A stretch of DNA of 64,000 nt from Onchocerca lupi (taxonomy: Eukaryota > Nematoda > Chromadorea > Rhabditida > Onchocercidae), in the NCBI GenBank assembly GCA_028564675.1, contig JAOVVO010000053.1, positions 1 through 64,000 on the forward strand, read 5' to 3'. The notes beneath the pieces were generated by a model. That model saw only the letters and a program-made list of their open reading frames with translations, had not been told where the DNA came from and did no database searches. This document shows positions 27,501 through 40,239 of this stretch, piece after piece (position 1 is the stretch's first letter; the number at the start of each line of letters is the position of its first letter). Made by a program: the position numbers and the translations under genes.

Positions 27501-30500
27501 ATCTACAATTCGACATGCTTCATGGATTTGGCATCCTGTAAACAGCAAAAAGCCATTTATCAAATAACACCGATACATCTTTGTCATTATAATGGTAGTA
27601 GTAACACTGTGTTGTCATCATTATTTCTACAGTGAGAGATTGAACCAAAACAGAAATTACTGAAGAAATCAACTGATGATATGTAATGCTTAAAAAATAG
27701 GCCACCGGTCAATTTATCTGTCAGAGATTTACAGATCGCACAAAAATCGCAAATTACTACAGTAATACTTAAGTTTCAATATGATTTTATAGATGTTTAT
27801 AAAGATTATATGTCTCCAAAATTCTACAATAAACTTCTGCAACTCTTTTTGTAATATTCTGAGATATATAACAACAAATTGACATTGCATTATTGTAAAA
27901 TTTTATCTTAACATTTTTTCTAGTGACAAGGATTGATAGGAATTGAGTGGTAGGAATTGTAATGAAGATGCAACGTGATAGATATCTAAATTGAGAAATC
28001 TCCAGAAGATTTTTTCCCTTTTTTCAACAAAATGCAATTGAGTCGGAACTTTCGAAATAAATTCATTAAATCAGCTTTTTTATCATTTCCAAGTTGAAAT
28101 CTAGAAAGCATCATTTAAGGAGAAATATCATGAAAATTTGTTTGATAATAAACATTTAATTAATGCGTGAAAGTGAGTATTTTTCGTTCCAATTAATTAT
28201 TCTTCACTCTTATCATATTCTCTTTTGCATAACTTCTTTGTTTCAACTATTCATAAAGTGCTGCATTTTGCAGATGAATGCGGCTGCAACCGTATCGGAT
28301 CCTACAGTAGCATGTGTGATCAGTTTGGACAATGTCGATGCCTTCCAGGTGTAGGTGGCAAAAAATGCGATCATTGCTTGTCAGGATTCTGGGGTTTGCA
28401 TCTGATTGCCAAAGGTGCATCGGGATGTCAACGTAAGCCATTTTTTTGGATTCTGATTATGGATTCTAGTCTAGATACTTCATGTTTCATTTCATCTTGC
28501 AGCATGCGGTTGTTCGACATTTGGCTCGTCACGTTTTGATTGCGAACAATCATCTGGTCGTTGTCAATGCAAATCGAATTCATATGGTATAAAGTGTGAT
28601 TCTTGTGGTCTAGATTCTACTTTAACACCGAACGGTTGTATGGAAAAGACGGAATTCCGCACTCCCAAGTAAAAGAGTTCATAGTAGCTGTATAGTTTAC
28701 AAATTGTTTTCTTCTTTTTCTTTTTTTTTTGTGAAAATTGTAAAATTCCAATTGTTATTTAAAAAATAGAAAAAGTCGTATGTCATGGCTTACTAATTTT
28801 AATAAAATGAATTCTCAATGTTCTGAAGTTTTGGATGATGACTTTCCAATTTATCAAAGTGATAAGATGAGTTAAGGAATGTTTTTTCAGTGATAATAAT
28901 TTCAGCAAAACGTAAATTTTTTTTAATAGAAGTGATAACTTAACATAATGAAATGATAACTCAATATATATCTGCAAACAAAATTTTCATTAAACTGATT
29001 AATGAGTGATTTATTGATTCGGAAAAAAAATTGCGAAAAGTATGGTAAGCTAAGATAAATTATAATTTCGAAGATTTTAAGAGACTGCAACGAATTACGA
29101 TGTCATCATGGAGCTGTATGTGTGATTGCGTTATCAGGGATACCGATTTGTAAGTGCTCAAAAAAATGTGCATTGCATCATCTCGGAATTGTAGCTGAAA
29201 TGACAATTTGTGGATCTGATGGTAAAACTTATAGTAATATCTGCAAACTGCAACAGTTCGCATGCATGCATCAATTGGATTTAGTTCCTGCGACACTTGG
29301 TATCTGTCCACAAGGTATTCTTTATAATTGGCTATAATATATTGATACTAATTGCTATTGCCTAAAAAGCTCTCTTTGATGGATTATCTTGGCCTGAAAT
29401 CCAAAAGAACTGTTTATGAGATCGATTACAACCGAAAAATAAGATCTGTGATAATTTGATATAGCTATCAGTTGGACCTGAGACTAGTAATACTTTTATA
29501 GCCATGGTGATAATGATCGCGAATTGATGATAATATTGTTAAGTAAGAATTATAACAGCAAATGGAAAATAGCAAAATTGCCACAAATCATGGAAGAGAG
29601 TAGAATTATTGATTATTGACTATTAAATTAAGTTTTAATCATATCGTAGTTGAGATAGCGAAGAATGTTATTGATTTCCGTTCTCTATTTTGCTAACTTT
29701 TACGAATATAATTTTAGATATTAATAGCGAAAATAATGAGATGCAACGACGTAGAGAACGTAAATTAGTTGGACCAGCAATTTTGGGCAATCTATGCGTC
29801 GATGATAATGATTGCCGTATTTTCAATACATATTGTGCTGAGCCGAATATTGTTAAGTTGAGAAGATGCAAGTGTAAGCAAGGATTCTTTCAGTCGAAGG
29901 ATATGACGCAATGTATACAAGGTCATCTCGTTTCGTGATTTGAATTTTTGAGATGAATTTAAATTCCTCTGAGATAGTACAATGGCAAATGAGCGATCGA
30001 TAAGGCTATTTTATTTGAGCGATCGATAAAGCTACTTTATTTTGATCGACTAGGCTACTTTATTACGCTATTTTATTCTGAACTATCGGTAAGGCTGCTT
30101 TATTTCGAAGTAAAAGTAAAAGCGATCAAAGTTTCTATTGTCTCCATTGATAATGTTGTTGTTGTTCTTTTCTGAAATCTTAATAGCAGAATATCGGATG
30201 TTTTAGAGCAAGGTTTTGGAGTCTTATTTATCCGATTTAAAACTCGAAATAAAACACCTAGATTTGTTATAGTAATATTTTTCACTTATTATTCTTCCTT
30301 CGATAAGCGAAAATTAGTTTGAAAAACAGGCTTGAAATCTTAAGGACTCAAATTTCCTCGGTAAATGACATATTACGAATTAAAAAAACGAATGAAAATT
30401 TTAACAATGCTACAGTCATTTGTCTTATAGAAAAAAATAACAGTCAGAACAGTTCCTGGATGTTTGATGGGACCTCTGGAATACAAGTTATCACCAAAAA

Positions 30501-33500
30501 AGTATTAAATCGCCTTTTTTCGATCCAAATGCAGGTGAAGTGTTATTTTTTATTTTTTTTTTCTGGCATTGCTTATTATTTGCAAGTTATTATTGAACAT
30601 TTGAAAAAATAAAGTTGAAATTTGCCGTAAGAATTTGCATAAATCGTTAGGAGATCTTTCATTTTACCAAACTTAAAAAGACTAGAAAAAAAAAAGCTTA
30701 AAGCTTAAAACGATGCCTGAGTACTCAGACTTAATCGAAAGACCTTTCAGCATTGCACAAAATGTTAAATTTTAAAAATTTTGAATATAATCTTTTCTGA
30801 ATCCATATTCTAATTTGAGTAATCTGACACTGTCAAAAGATTATAGATTCAAGCACATAATACTTCGGGGATATTACTTTACAGTGGTTTGAATAAAATG
30901 AATGATTTCATTCTCCTGTTATTATCAGATTCGAGACTTATATTCAGGTACTTTTTGTTATGTAAAGTTTTTAATGATATACACTGTTGACTAATATTGG
31001 AATGATATATGCAGTATTGAATACAATCGATTCGTTCTTTATCCAAAATATTTTTAAGTTATTCTGTATTTAGATTGTCTACTCAAGTTATTAAGTTTGA
31101 TTACCTGAATTTGAATCAATTTATCGATACCGATGAAACTGGCGCTAAACATTGAAACGTTTAGATATTAGAGTTTCCATTGAAACGATAGATCGTATCT
31201 GAATACATCAATTATCGATTTTTAATTGTTGCGACCATCAATGATTGATCAAATGACGATCAATAATTGATCATATGTTACAAATTCCGTTCAAATTATT
31301 GAATATTTATATATTTACTGTAAATGCATCAATTAATTAATTAATTAGCACATTGAAATTTTCCAACTTTTAAATATAAATTTCAGTTTTTCATTGAATG
31401 GTGAAATGTTTGCAATGGAATGGGAACCATTGTTGGAAATGATTCGTTCATATAAAATAAGAATTACTTTTCTATATAATCAAATTTCATTAGCCGTTGA
31501 TAACTTGGCTTCAGTAGTTTTCAAACTGCCATCTGCGGTTATCAATCATCCATTTAAACTTAGTCCACCAATATATCTTGGATATGCGCCAATGGAGCTT
31601 CTCCGGCATGTCTTTTCATATATTCAATTTAAATTAATTAATTTAATTTAATTAATTTTCCGACTTGTCTCTTCATATCTTTAATTTAAGTTAATTACAT
31701 ATTAAACAACCAAATAGCTATATAAAAAGATCAAAATTATATTAATTTTATTATTGAAAAATGCAGTTATTTACAATGTAAAAGTCATGCTGAGAATACA
31801 AAACAAAAATAATGTTTCAAAACTAAAAATCATTTTATTTGCAAAGTTCTTGAAATATGTAAAAGATTTCATTGAACACATACCGTATTATCAGCCAATT
31901 CTGATCAAAAGACAAGAAATTTTATTTTTTTTGCCAATTTTCTGTCCATTTTCCAACTCTGAATTGCTTTTTCTTTATATCATTCATCTCGATTTGAAGA
32001 TTAGTAAAAAATTTTTATGGAAATTTAGAAAAACAAAATTTATATTACAGTTCGCATTCAATGCAGCGATCATTAAACAATTTTACCGGTTGTTTGTCGA
32101 ATATCTTTATTAATGAACGTAAAATATCCAAGTCAGGCATGAAATTTTTGGGCAATATCGGTAAGTTTACTGAATTTGAGTAAAGTTAAGGAACATATTT
32201 GTATACAGATTGAAAAGAGTTCATATAAATTCAGTTCATCCAGTTAATTCCTTCATTTCCTATTTTTCTTCATACAACGACATTTCTTCTTACCTTTACT
32301 CGAATTTGAATACTATTAAGTTATCATTTGGTTTAATTGATTTGGGTAGACGAAAGTATATTCAAGATATGATAATTTCGGATATGATATTTCAAAATAA
32401 TATCTTGAAATCTTGAAGCAAGTCGAAATGTGATGTTGGAGGTAGTGAAAATAAGATGATGATTGCTGTCAGAAGACTCTTTCAGAAAGCCTACTAATTT
32501 AAATTCTTTTCAATGTAATTAAAACTATAAAAATTCCGTCACTTATTGAATAATATGATAATGATTCTATCGATAGCAGCACAGAATAAGCAAGAGCGCA
32601 TACTGTCAAGAATATCCGTTTTCAGAGTGAAATGTTATGTAAGCAAAGCTTTAATTTTTGATCGATAAAGTACTATAACATTAATATATAGGATGAATTT
32701 TCCAATTCTTACTCATTCTGCAAAATCAGTCATTCTTGCATATTTCATACCAACTTGTGATTCAAGTTTATATAAAATTATAATCGACTCATAACACATA
32801 CTAATAATTTTTCCTTTGCACGCCAAAATCATCAAGAATTTGTTTCAGCAGAGATAAATTCTTATCACTCTTCATTTCATTCAACTGATTTCTTTGCTTT
32901 GGATAGTAAATGAACGCTTGGAAATTCAAAATTACTGTCAATTTCTTAATAAATAGAAACCATCTGTCTAGATGACATTATTTTAATAAAACAATGTTGG
33001 ATCGCTTATGCTTGCAATCTTTGTGTCTACACGAGATGTATAATATTCGGTAGCTCTCGAAGGAAACAATCATTCCCGATTTTTGGGATGTGAATATATT
33101 TGCCAAACTGAGATCCAGTTTATAATAATATAGTAATAAAGCCACATGTAAAAGTTTCGCTACGTAACATCTTTTATACTCTTATGTTAAAATGTAGATT
33201 AAGTCAGGACGAATTATCTGTTAATTGTATCATTTATTGCCATTTTATCATCGATATTAAAGAAAAATTTTTTGAATTTAAAGACTTTCTTTCAGTTCAC
33301 TGTTCACAAAATGCATGCTTGAAGAGTTGCTTGAATGGTAGTTCATGCTTATTGGATGATATCAATGATAAATCGACCTGTCGCTGTATTCAACACTTTA
33401 ATGGTTATGTTTATTGACAATTTCCTTCCACTTATCTTGAGTTGTCAGGTTCTCATTCATTTTTAATTAGAAGTCTCGAAATAAGTCTCAAATTATTCTA

Positions 33501-36500
33501 CATGTTTTCTCGATCTTCACTATTAGCTGAAAAATCAGAAGTGTATTGTTTCAAAAAAACAGGGATGGCAATGTAAATAGGTGCTTTTGTATTGCGGGCA
33601 CTTAAATTATTTCTAATTTCTAATCTGCTTTTTCACAAAATAAAATGCGATCCATGATTGACCTCCAGCTCTTGTTAACATTTTTGCGAATGATTTCTTG
33701 AGTTTTACTTTTTTAAGTGTTCTTCTGATGAAAATGAGATTATCATTGGAAGAAGGTAAAAAATATTCAATAGAAATCATGTATCCTTTCATCATATTTG
33801 CTTCGTTTTGTTCTTTTTCAGTTTTTAGATAATTCAAGAATGAAAATCTGAATTCCAACAATTACAGGTAAACTTTGTGAGCAGCAAATTTGTGAAAGTA
33901 ATGAAATCTGCGGTGATAATCCATCTAGCACCAAAGTAATCAGTGAAGAACGATTAAGTTTGTTTAATTATTAACTCATTAGAATTGAAAATACAATTAT
34001 TGTGCAATTAAAAGCAAATTCAATGCAAGTTCTATGGGACGAAAATGTTCGAAGCCATGACACTAAATTTGAAAAGATTATTACAATGGAACTTGATTTT
34101 TTTTAAGATTGATAGGAGTTATAGAATAATTAAGTTAATTTTTAAGCTTTAGAATAATTTTGGTTTCAAATTAATTTTGTTACAGATATGAATCCGAATC
34201 ATACTATTCCATTGTTCGTTGGTGATGGTTTTCTGATAAAGGAGAACTCAAGGATGGATGGGAGAGAAAATCTAGAAATAGAAATATGGCTAAAAGCGAT
34301 CGATTCAGAAGGCCTGGTATTCTACTGGGCCAATCTAGATACCATCATGGGACAATATATGATTGGCAATTTTGTAGCATTAGTGTTGATCGCTTCGCAA
34401 CCATACTTTTTCTGGAATCTTAGCTCTGGGATTGTTTATAGCAAGTATTTTGTTTTAAAATAATTTATCTATATTTTTGATATCATAACAAAGTTATAAT
34501 ATTACTCACTTGCAAAAATCACTGCTCCATTTCAAACATGTCTATCGATCTAGTTTTGGATTTTAAATTCGAATATTATTGGCAGAAGATTGTTATCACT
34601 ATCAAAATTCTTGATATCGAAGTTGTCGAATTTTCATTTCATTCAGACTTTTGAAAGAAATTTTCTAGCGAGTTTCATTCTTTCTATTCTTCAGTCTCTG
34701 ATCTTTGTGATTGAAACTCATAATAGCTATCAATGGATGAGTCTCATTCAAACTTGACTCATTCCAATCATTAGCTTATTCTCAGAGGAATTCATTTTGT
34801 ATAAAATGAAGCTGCCATTCATTCTGAAATTGGGGGATTACAGTAATCGCAGTTAATGTCGTGAATTTTTTCTTCTTAGAAGAGTTTGTGTTAGACAATT
34901 AATTTTATATTTATTACCGCAAATAACTGATGAGAGAGTAATATATAGAATAGAAAATTAAGTAAAAGTTTATGAAATAAAAATTATAACAGCTCAGTCG
35001 AAGAACTCAAGGTCGATATTGTAACAAACACTAGTTCCAATTACAACAGTCGAAGATTTCCGTAGTCGAAATTTTTAATCGGCTCTGGCTAAACCAATTT
35101 TTTAGAATAATCTTATCCTAGATAAACGGGATGGCTTATAGAATACGAAAAAGGAAATTACAGTTTTTTCATGTTGTGTAAAAGATTGTTGCATGAGAAA
35201 ACATATTTTTTTTGTTAAAAATTAGCATACAAATGTGCATAATCATACATACGAAATGATTATAAATTAGATAACGGATTCATCTCTCAGTATGAAAAAA
35301 CGTTGAAAATTTTGCATAATTAGATGAATCCTTTATCTAGAAGATGCTTTATAAAAAATAATTTTACCAAATGTTCAAGATTTAGATATAGTAGGTGTTT
35401 AAGACTTGTAATCTAAAGGAATTTACATATGAATTTTATAACTATCCAAATAGAACAATTTTTTATAGTGTAAGTAAGTGAGTTAAGAGAGAAAAATTGT
35501 TTTAGAGAAGTTATTTCGGGTTTTTCGACAGTTGATATGAGTTTTGTGATTCCCTTACATGTTTATTGAATGCATAAAAGTGTAATCTGGAAAAGTACCT
35601 AAAAAAGAAATAACATTGTATTTTGAGTAAGATTGCGATTTCTTTAGCAAAAAGCAGATGGAATAGCATTCAGAAACTTTGTTATTTAGATAAGATATTG
35701 CTGAACTAGTGTTTTTGATTATTTGATATATCGGATATTCGAATAGATAGCGATTATCATGACGGATATGTTGAATATTAAGATAGATTGATTTCTGGTA
35801 TTTGACTTCATTACTGATACATGTTTAATTAACTTTCGTCTCACTAATTTACTGTAAGTATAATTTTCATAATTATCTCTCCGAAGTTCTTTTTGACAAT
35901 TTTAACATTTTTTGATAATTCAGGTCCACTACATCAATTTTGAATGATCGGTTCCATTCGATCCGTTTTGAAAAACAACGCAGTGATCAAATTGGTAATG
36001 AACGAACTGAAGCACAAATTTTTCAGGTTCTTTTTGATGATTGTATTTTTTTTTCAATGATGAATTTTGGATCAGAGAATTGAAATTAAAAAATATGCAA
36101 AAATCGAAGCCTAATATTAGACATGAAGTTTTGGAGAGTTTGAGCATGGATAAAATTTGCAGAATTTTGGTAGCTTTTTACGACCCGTTTTAAGAATTCA
36201 GAGTTTGGATTCTTTTTGGATCACATTGATAAAAATATTCATTACGATATGGCAAGTATGAAATCTAAATCTCTAAAACTTATCTATCATGATCTCATGC
36301 AATGTAAATTAGATATTATTGCTGAAATAATCACTAACAGCTTGGTTATCCACGCTTGGACGAAAGTAGTGCAGTGGTTTTCATTGGCGGTGTTCCAAAC
36401 AAAACCATTCTACCAAGTGCGGTAGCACAATTTGCGGTACCATTTCGAGGTGCAGTACAGAGGTTCACTATTAATGGGCATACATTTTCCGAATTTTTCA

Positions 36501-39500
36501 AGGTATATTTGAAAAAAATATACATTACAACATAAAGCATGTGTGTAATATTTTCTGCTGAGTTTGAGTTTTCTTTTTTTGCGAAACTTTTGTGAAACTT
36601 TTCTTGTGAACCATTATCTTTTGTCAAACTGATACACTGATATCGCCAATTCGTGAATTTTGGTTTCAAGTCAGCTGAACTGATAAGTTTATTAGGAAAA
36701 TGAGCTTTTTCAGTAGTAGTAGATATAGTCAATCATATCACAGAAGAAAGCCATCTTTCACTAATGTATCAACCGAAGATTGCTAAATTATCATTGAACT
36801 TAATATCGTCGCTATCAAATTAAAATACAATTGGCTGAATTCGTTTTCACTATGGAATGATTAAAATGCTGGTTAATTAGTGATTAGCATTATTCAGTAG
36901 AATTTATCCTAGGCTGTTTTTGATCAAAATGTTATTCACGATAGAAATTATTTATGATGCAAATTAGCATTTCTTTTTATGCAAATTTTTTTTTCTTTAA
37001 TCGATTGAATATATTCGGTTAAAATTCCGACTGTCAATTCCTGATAAATTTTTCCTTTAAGAAATATATTTATTTAAGTTATAATGGAAGAATTTCATTG
37101 TATGGAATATTTTTAGGAATTTCAACAAATTGGTAGAGTCATGCAATATGACGACAGTATTCTATGTTCTAATGCTAAACATGGAAACAGAAGCTGTGTA
37201 TCGAATCTAAACAAATATAGTTTGAATAAATACCAAATATCGGAATATATCCAAAAAGGTGTTGCATTTTCCTTCTGATAACTTATTGATTGCGGTATAA
37301 TGATATTAATAAATATAGAAGAGAGACAATATAAAGGCAAATTTTCTGTCTTGAAATTAATCAATTTTATTAGTTTCCTTAAGCTACTCATAATTTTTTT
37401 TCTCTCTACAAAAACATTTTAAATATCTCAATTTTATAATTTCTGATTAAATATTCATAGCGACACTATATCCTTTTCTTCGAAAATTTTTCTTTTCTAG
37501 AAATTTTTGAAAATTTCGAACAAAGCATTTTGAAATTCGTATTCATTTGTTAAACTAAGAAATCCGCGCTTTTCTCTTTTTCTACTTAAATTTAATCTTT
37601 TCCCATATTATTTTCTTTTCTCTATTTTTATTATAATTTAGTAAATCTGTTATTACTGTTTTAATGCCTGAAAAGAAATTTTAAGTTTTCTTTGAATTCT
37701 TTATTCGTCAAATTTCTTATTATTGAGGCGAGTATCAAATATTCAAGACACAAATAATTTGAAGTACAAGAAATTAATTTAGATATTTTTTCTAACTTTA
37801 GATTCTAAAATTCGAATAGAAAAAGGAATTAAAAGACGGAAAGATATCTTTAATATTTAATCTCATTCTGAATAAGTAATTATGGCTTGTTTTCCTGTTT
37901 TGCTGCTCTGAAATCGATCAAATTTGACATCTGATTAACTGTTATCTTCGTGTAAATGCTGAGATTGTAACTATTTGAACGACATAATTTGCTTATATTA
38001 TAACTTTTGAAGGTGTTGAACTTCTGAATTTTGCAAATAATCAGAGAAACAAAAAGGGGAATGGCCTAGTAACATCCATGAAGATCTGAAATTTTCAGTT
38101 TTAGAATGATATGAAAAAATTAGGAAACTTTAAACTCAAATTTTCTTTTCACATCCGCTACTTAACAAATTTCTAGAGAATACCATTTGAATAATGCTCA
38201 AAATAATATTTACAATGATCGACTTATGGACGGAATTGCTGGATCACTTCTCTTCTCACATCGAAGTTCCTACATTTCAGTTTTTGCAAACATTAATATT
38301 TTTTATTTTCATTGAACTTCATTACTGTTTCTAGGCGAAGAAATGAGCGAAGATTCAAACAACAGTATAATGTTTGATGGACAAAACGAATATGCGTTGG
38401 TGAAAAAAGTGGTTTCCAAGTATGCTTCATTATAATTTGATTATAAACTTGCAATTTATAGTTCATTATTTTTGAGCGTACTGATAGTGACAAGAATGAA
38501 AAAGCTCTATAGAATTATTGAAGCGTCTTTTTCACTTGTAAAAAAAAGCTTCAAAGTATGATTCGTAATTCCCTTCATTTATTGTGCACAGTATTCTTTG
38601 ATCGTCTTCAAAACCATGTCTGTGTATTCCCTTTCCTCTTCTTTTTGCCATTGTGGTGCGATCTTTTGCAGGATTTCGACCGTCAAGAAAGCTTGTTAAA
38701 TATAATATTTGCTACCAAATGTAAAAATACGTATTTAATTGATACAAATTTAAATTTTTCACGTATTTTGCGGTATAACTGAGAATATGACATTTAATAT
38801 TTGAAGTGTTGAAAACTAATCGATAAATTTTTGACGCTATATAAGTAGTCCGTGTAATAGCAAAGAACTCGATATTTTCGTATTTTATAAAGCATTACGT
38901 TTTTATGCTTTTTTCGACATAACTCTTAATATAAATGCTTGTACTAAAATTTCTCCCTTTTTCAGAAAACAATCGAAAATACTGACAAATTATCAATTCA
39001 TGTTGAAAACTAACAAGTCAGAGGGTTTAATCTGGTGGGAAAGTAAGAGACACACGATCCACTCGGACTATTTGGCAATATTTCTCCTTGTTGGACGAAT
39101 CGGTTTTGCCACAAATTTGGGCAATAATCCAAAAGTTAAAATAATTGAATCAAACACAACTGTAAATGATAATCGATGGCACAGTGTTGCACTTTTGCGG
39201 TTTTTCTTTTTTATTATTTATTTTTAACTTTCTATTTTCAAATCATAACTTTGCTTTTTTTTGTTTCATAGTAGTATCTAGTTCTTTAAAATCTAAGCAA
39301 ATAGACATTATTGTTTAGGAAAACGAAGATAAAACTTTCATTGCTAAACAGTACTACTTATTTTTTTAAAACTTTTTTTTTTTGGCAGCAGTTCGTCACA
39401 ATGATAATTATTGTGGGCCAATGCTCTAATGAAGGAAATTCGGAATAAATTAAAGTTTGGAAATTAGAAATTAGGAATCTTATTAAGATTAATTGAAATT

Positions 39501-40239
39501 TTGGCGAAATTAAATAGATTGAAAATATTGGAATCACAATCGTAAGAATCAAAATTAAACATTTTTCGAAGTGTAATAAGTGTTTGAATAGTTTCATTAG
39601 TCAAGTTGCATGCTTGTTTACAGTCATCTGAATTTTGATGCAGCTTAAAATATCTTTTCTCTGTTCCTGATTTTTGCTTGCATTTATTTAAGTAACTAAG
39701 AAATTCAATTGCATAAGTAATTAATTACATTAATTTGAATAATTCCAGGAAGAGGCGAAAGTTTTTGTTAGCAGTGGACAATGAAAAAGTTACTTATATT
39801 TCATTATCCGGTGCTACGGAGCTAACGACTAATGGAATTATTTGGATTGGTAAGTTTTTATCTAGACAAACTAAGGATTTGACTCATTTTTGATATTGAA
39901 GTGTAGATTTGGAGCTCATTTCTAAAAGTTTCTAAAACTTGAAAATTTATTCGTCTTTAAGTTTGATAGTGCCGTTCTTAACGACGATATGCTAAGCTTA
40001 GAGTTTACTTTCTTTATTTTTCTTTTAACTGTGGTTTTACTTAGATTAGTATGAGGTAGAATTTTCACGAAAATCTCAATTAGCTCTTATTTTCAGGTGG
40101 AAAAAAGAAAATACCTCGAAATTTTCCGGTAAAAACACCTTACAAAGGATGTTTACGAAACTTAAAAATCTCTTCACAATTAATTAATATACGACGAGAA
40201 TTTTCATCAAATCAAACATCTCGAGAATGCGAAAATTAA
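12592..40239 (+). CDS. agr-1: Agrin, secreted basement-membrane proteoglycan core
   Basis: Secreted matrix protein, about 1,650-1,700 residues. Exons: 12592-12780 (signal peptide; ATG 12592 or 12601), 14826-14918, 15775-15910, 18187-18238, 18634-18794, 21117-21362, 21763-21892, 22160-22242, 22997-23121, 23694-23784, 24110-24322, 24757-24861, 25211-25416, 25845-25968, 27340-27594, 28274-28432, 28503-28668, 29082-29314, 29718-29921, unresolved SEA/LamG part to 30539, 30885-30947, 31387-31609, 32067-32160, 33296-33403, 33868-33957, 34186-34444, 35924-36026, 36341-36502, 37117-37258, 38335-38419, 38966-39199, 39749-39849, 40097-40239. Order: N-terminal agrin segment; eight Kazal modules (each with a motif like CxxDGxTYxxxC); two laminin EGF; a ninth Kazal; EB-like module; SEA-like; LamG1; EGF; LamG2; EGF-like; LamG3. 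The 8 Kazal + 2 LE + 1 Kazal order is that of vertebrate agrin. A poly(A) signal lies at 40303-40308. Identity is firm; a few splice borders are hand calls. Confidence 0.93.
16023..16310 (+). repeat. Pair of direct repeats in an agrin intron
   Basis: A block of about 60 bases near 16023-16090 recurs near 16245-16310 with substitutions. Both copies share the exact core CTTATCAATCTGGCCTAGGC. They lie in the intron 15911-18186, about 220 bases apart, and suggest a local duplication or two copies of one short interspersed element. Confidence 0.7.
18484..18547 (+). repeat. Short tandem duplication in agrin intron
   Basis: Two adjacent copies of a roughly 30-base unit (AGTRTCAGTRATAGTTGATATTTCAA pattern) precede the Kazal-1 exon at 18634. 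Differences are single substitutions. Confidence 0.7.
18898..18963 (+). repeat. GAGTAAGTAAAT tandem repeat
   Basis: Three to four imperfect tandem copies of a 12-22 base unit built on GCGAGTAAGTAAAT(AAAG), just downstream of the Kazal-1 exon donor. Each copy contains GTAAGT, the consensus 5' splice donor, so this intron start holds a cluster of decoy donor sites. Confidence 0.8.
25139..25225 (+). repeat. Duplicated intron-exon border at an agrin Kazal exon
   Basis: The acceptor context of the exon at 25211 (ATGGATTTTCAG then GTACGATATG) has a near copy about 56 bases upstream (GTGGATTTTTAG then GTACGAAATG, around 25142-25165). The upstream copy still looks like a usable acceptor but runs into a different sequence, so it is probably a decayed duplicate. 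Confidence 0.6.
29922..30539 (+). other. Unresolved SEA-like and LamG1 start region of agrin
   Basis: Two coding-looking stretches occur here. The one around 30188-30270 reads ISDVLEQGFGVLFIRFKT, resembling the core of an SEA domain. The one around 30318-30539 reads LEILRTQISSVNDILRI and then FDGTSGIQV, the latter typical of a LamG start. Each is in an open frame, but I could not find donor and acceptor pairs that keep phase between 29921, this block and 30885. The best guess for the second exon is 30318-30539 with a weak donor before GTGTTA. A short exon of LamG1 may also be missing between 30539 and 30885. Confidence 0.5.
29985..30110 (+). repeat. Imperfect tandem repeats with GATCGATAAGGCTA units
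   Basis: Four to five degenerate copies of a roughly 25-base unit (consensus GAGCGATCGATAAGGCTACTTTATTT) lie in tandem in the agrin gene between the EB-like exon and the SEA-like stretch. They sit where the first SEA strand is expected and may have displaced or hidden an exon. Confidence 0.75.

Noticed and set aside
30350..30370. Donor-like TCG|GTAAAT inside the SEA/LamG1 block
   Set aside because: Good local match, but using it loses the LamG1 start, and no acceptor with matching phase restores it cleanly.
32051..32066. Upstream acceptor (TATTACAG) for the LamG1 closing exon
   Set aside because: Would need phase 2 from the preceding exon, which ends in phase 0 at 31609; the acceptor ending 32066 fits.
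31754..32113. 119-codon open frame in the agrin LamG1 area
   Set aside because: The true coding here is another frame (exon 32067-32160, ending in the conserved TGCLSN); the long frame is an overlap.
34740..39890. TGACTCA motifs in agrin introns (about 34748 and 39878)
   Set aside because: Match the AP-1 consensus but are about as frequent as expected by chance and have no other support.
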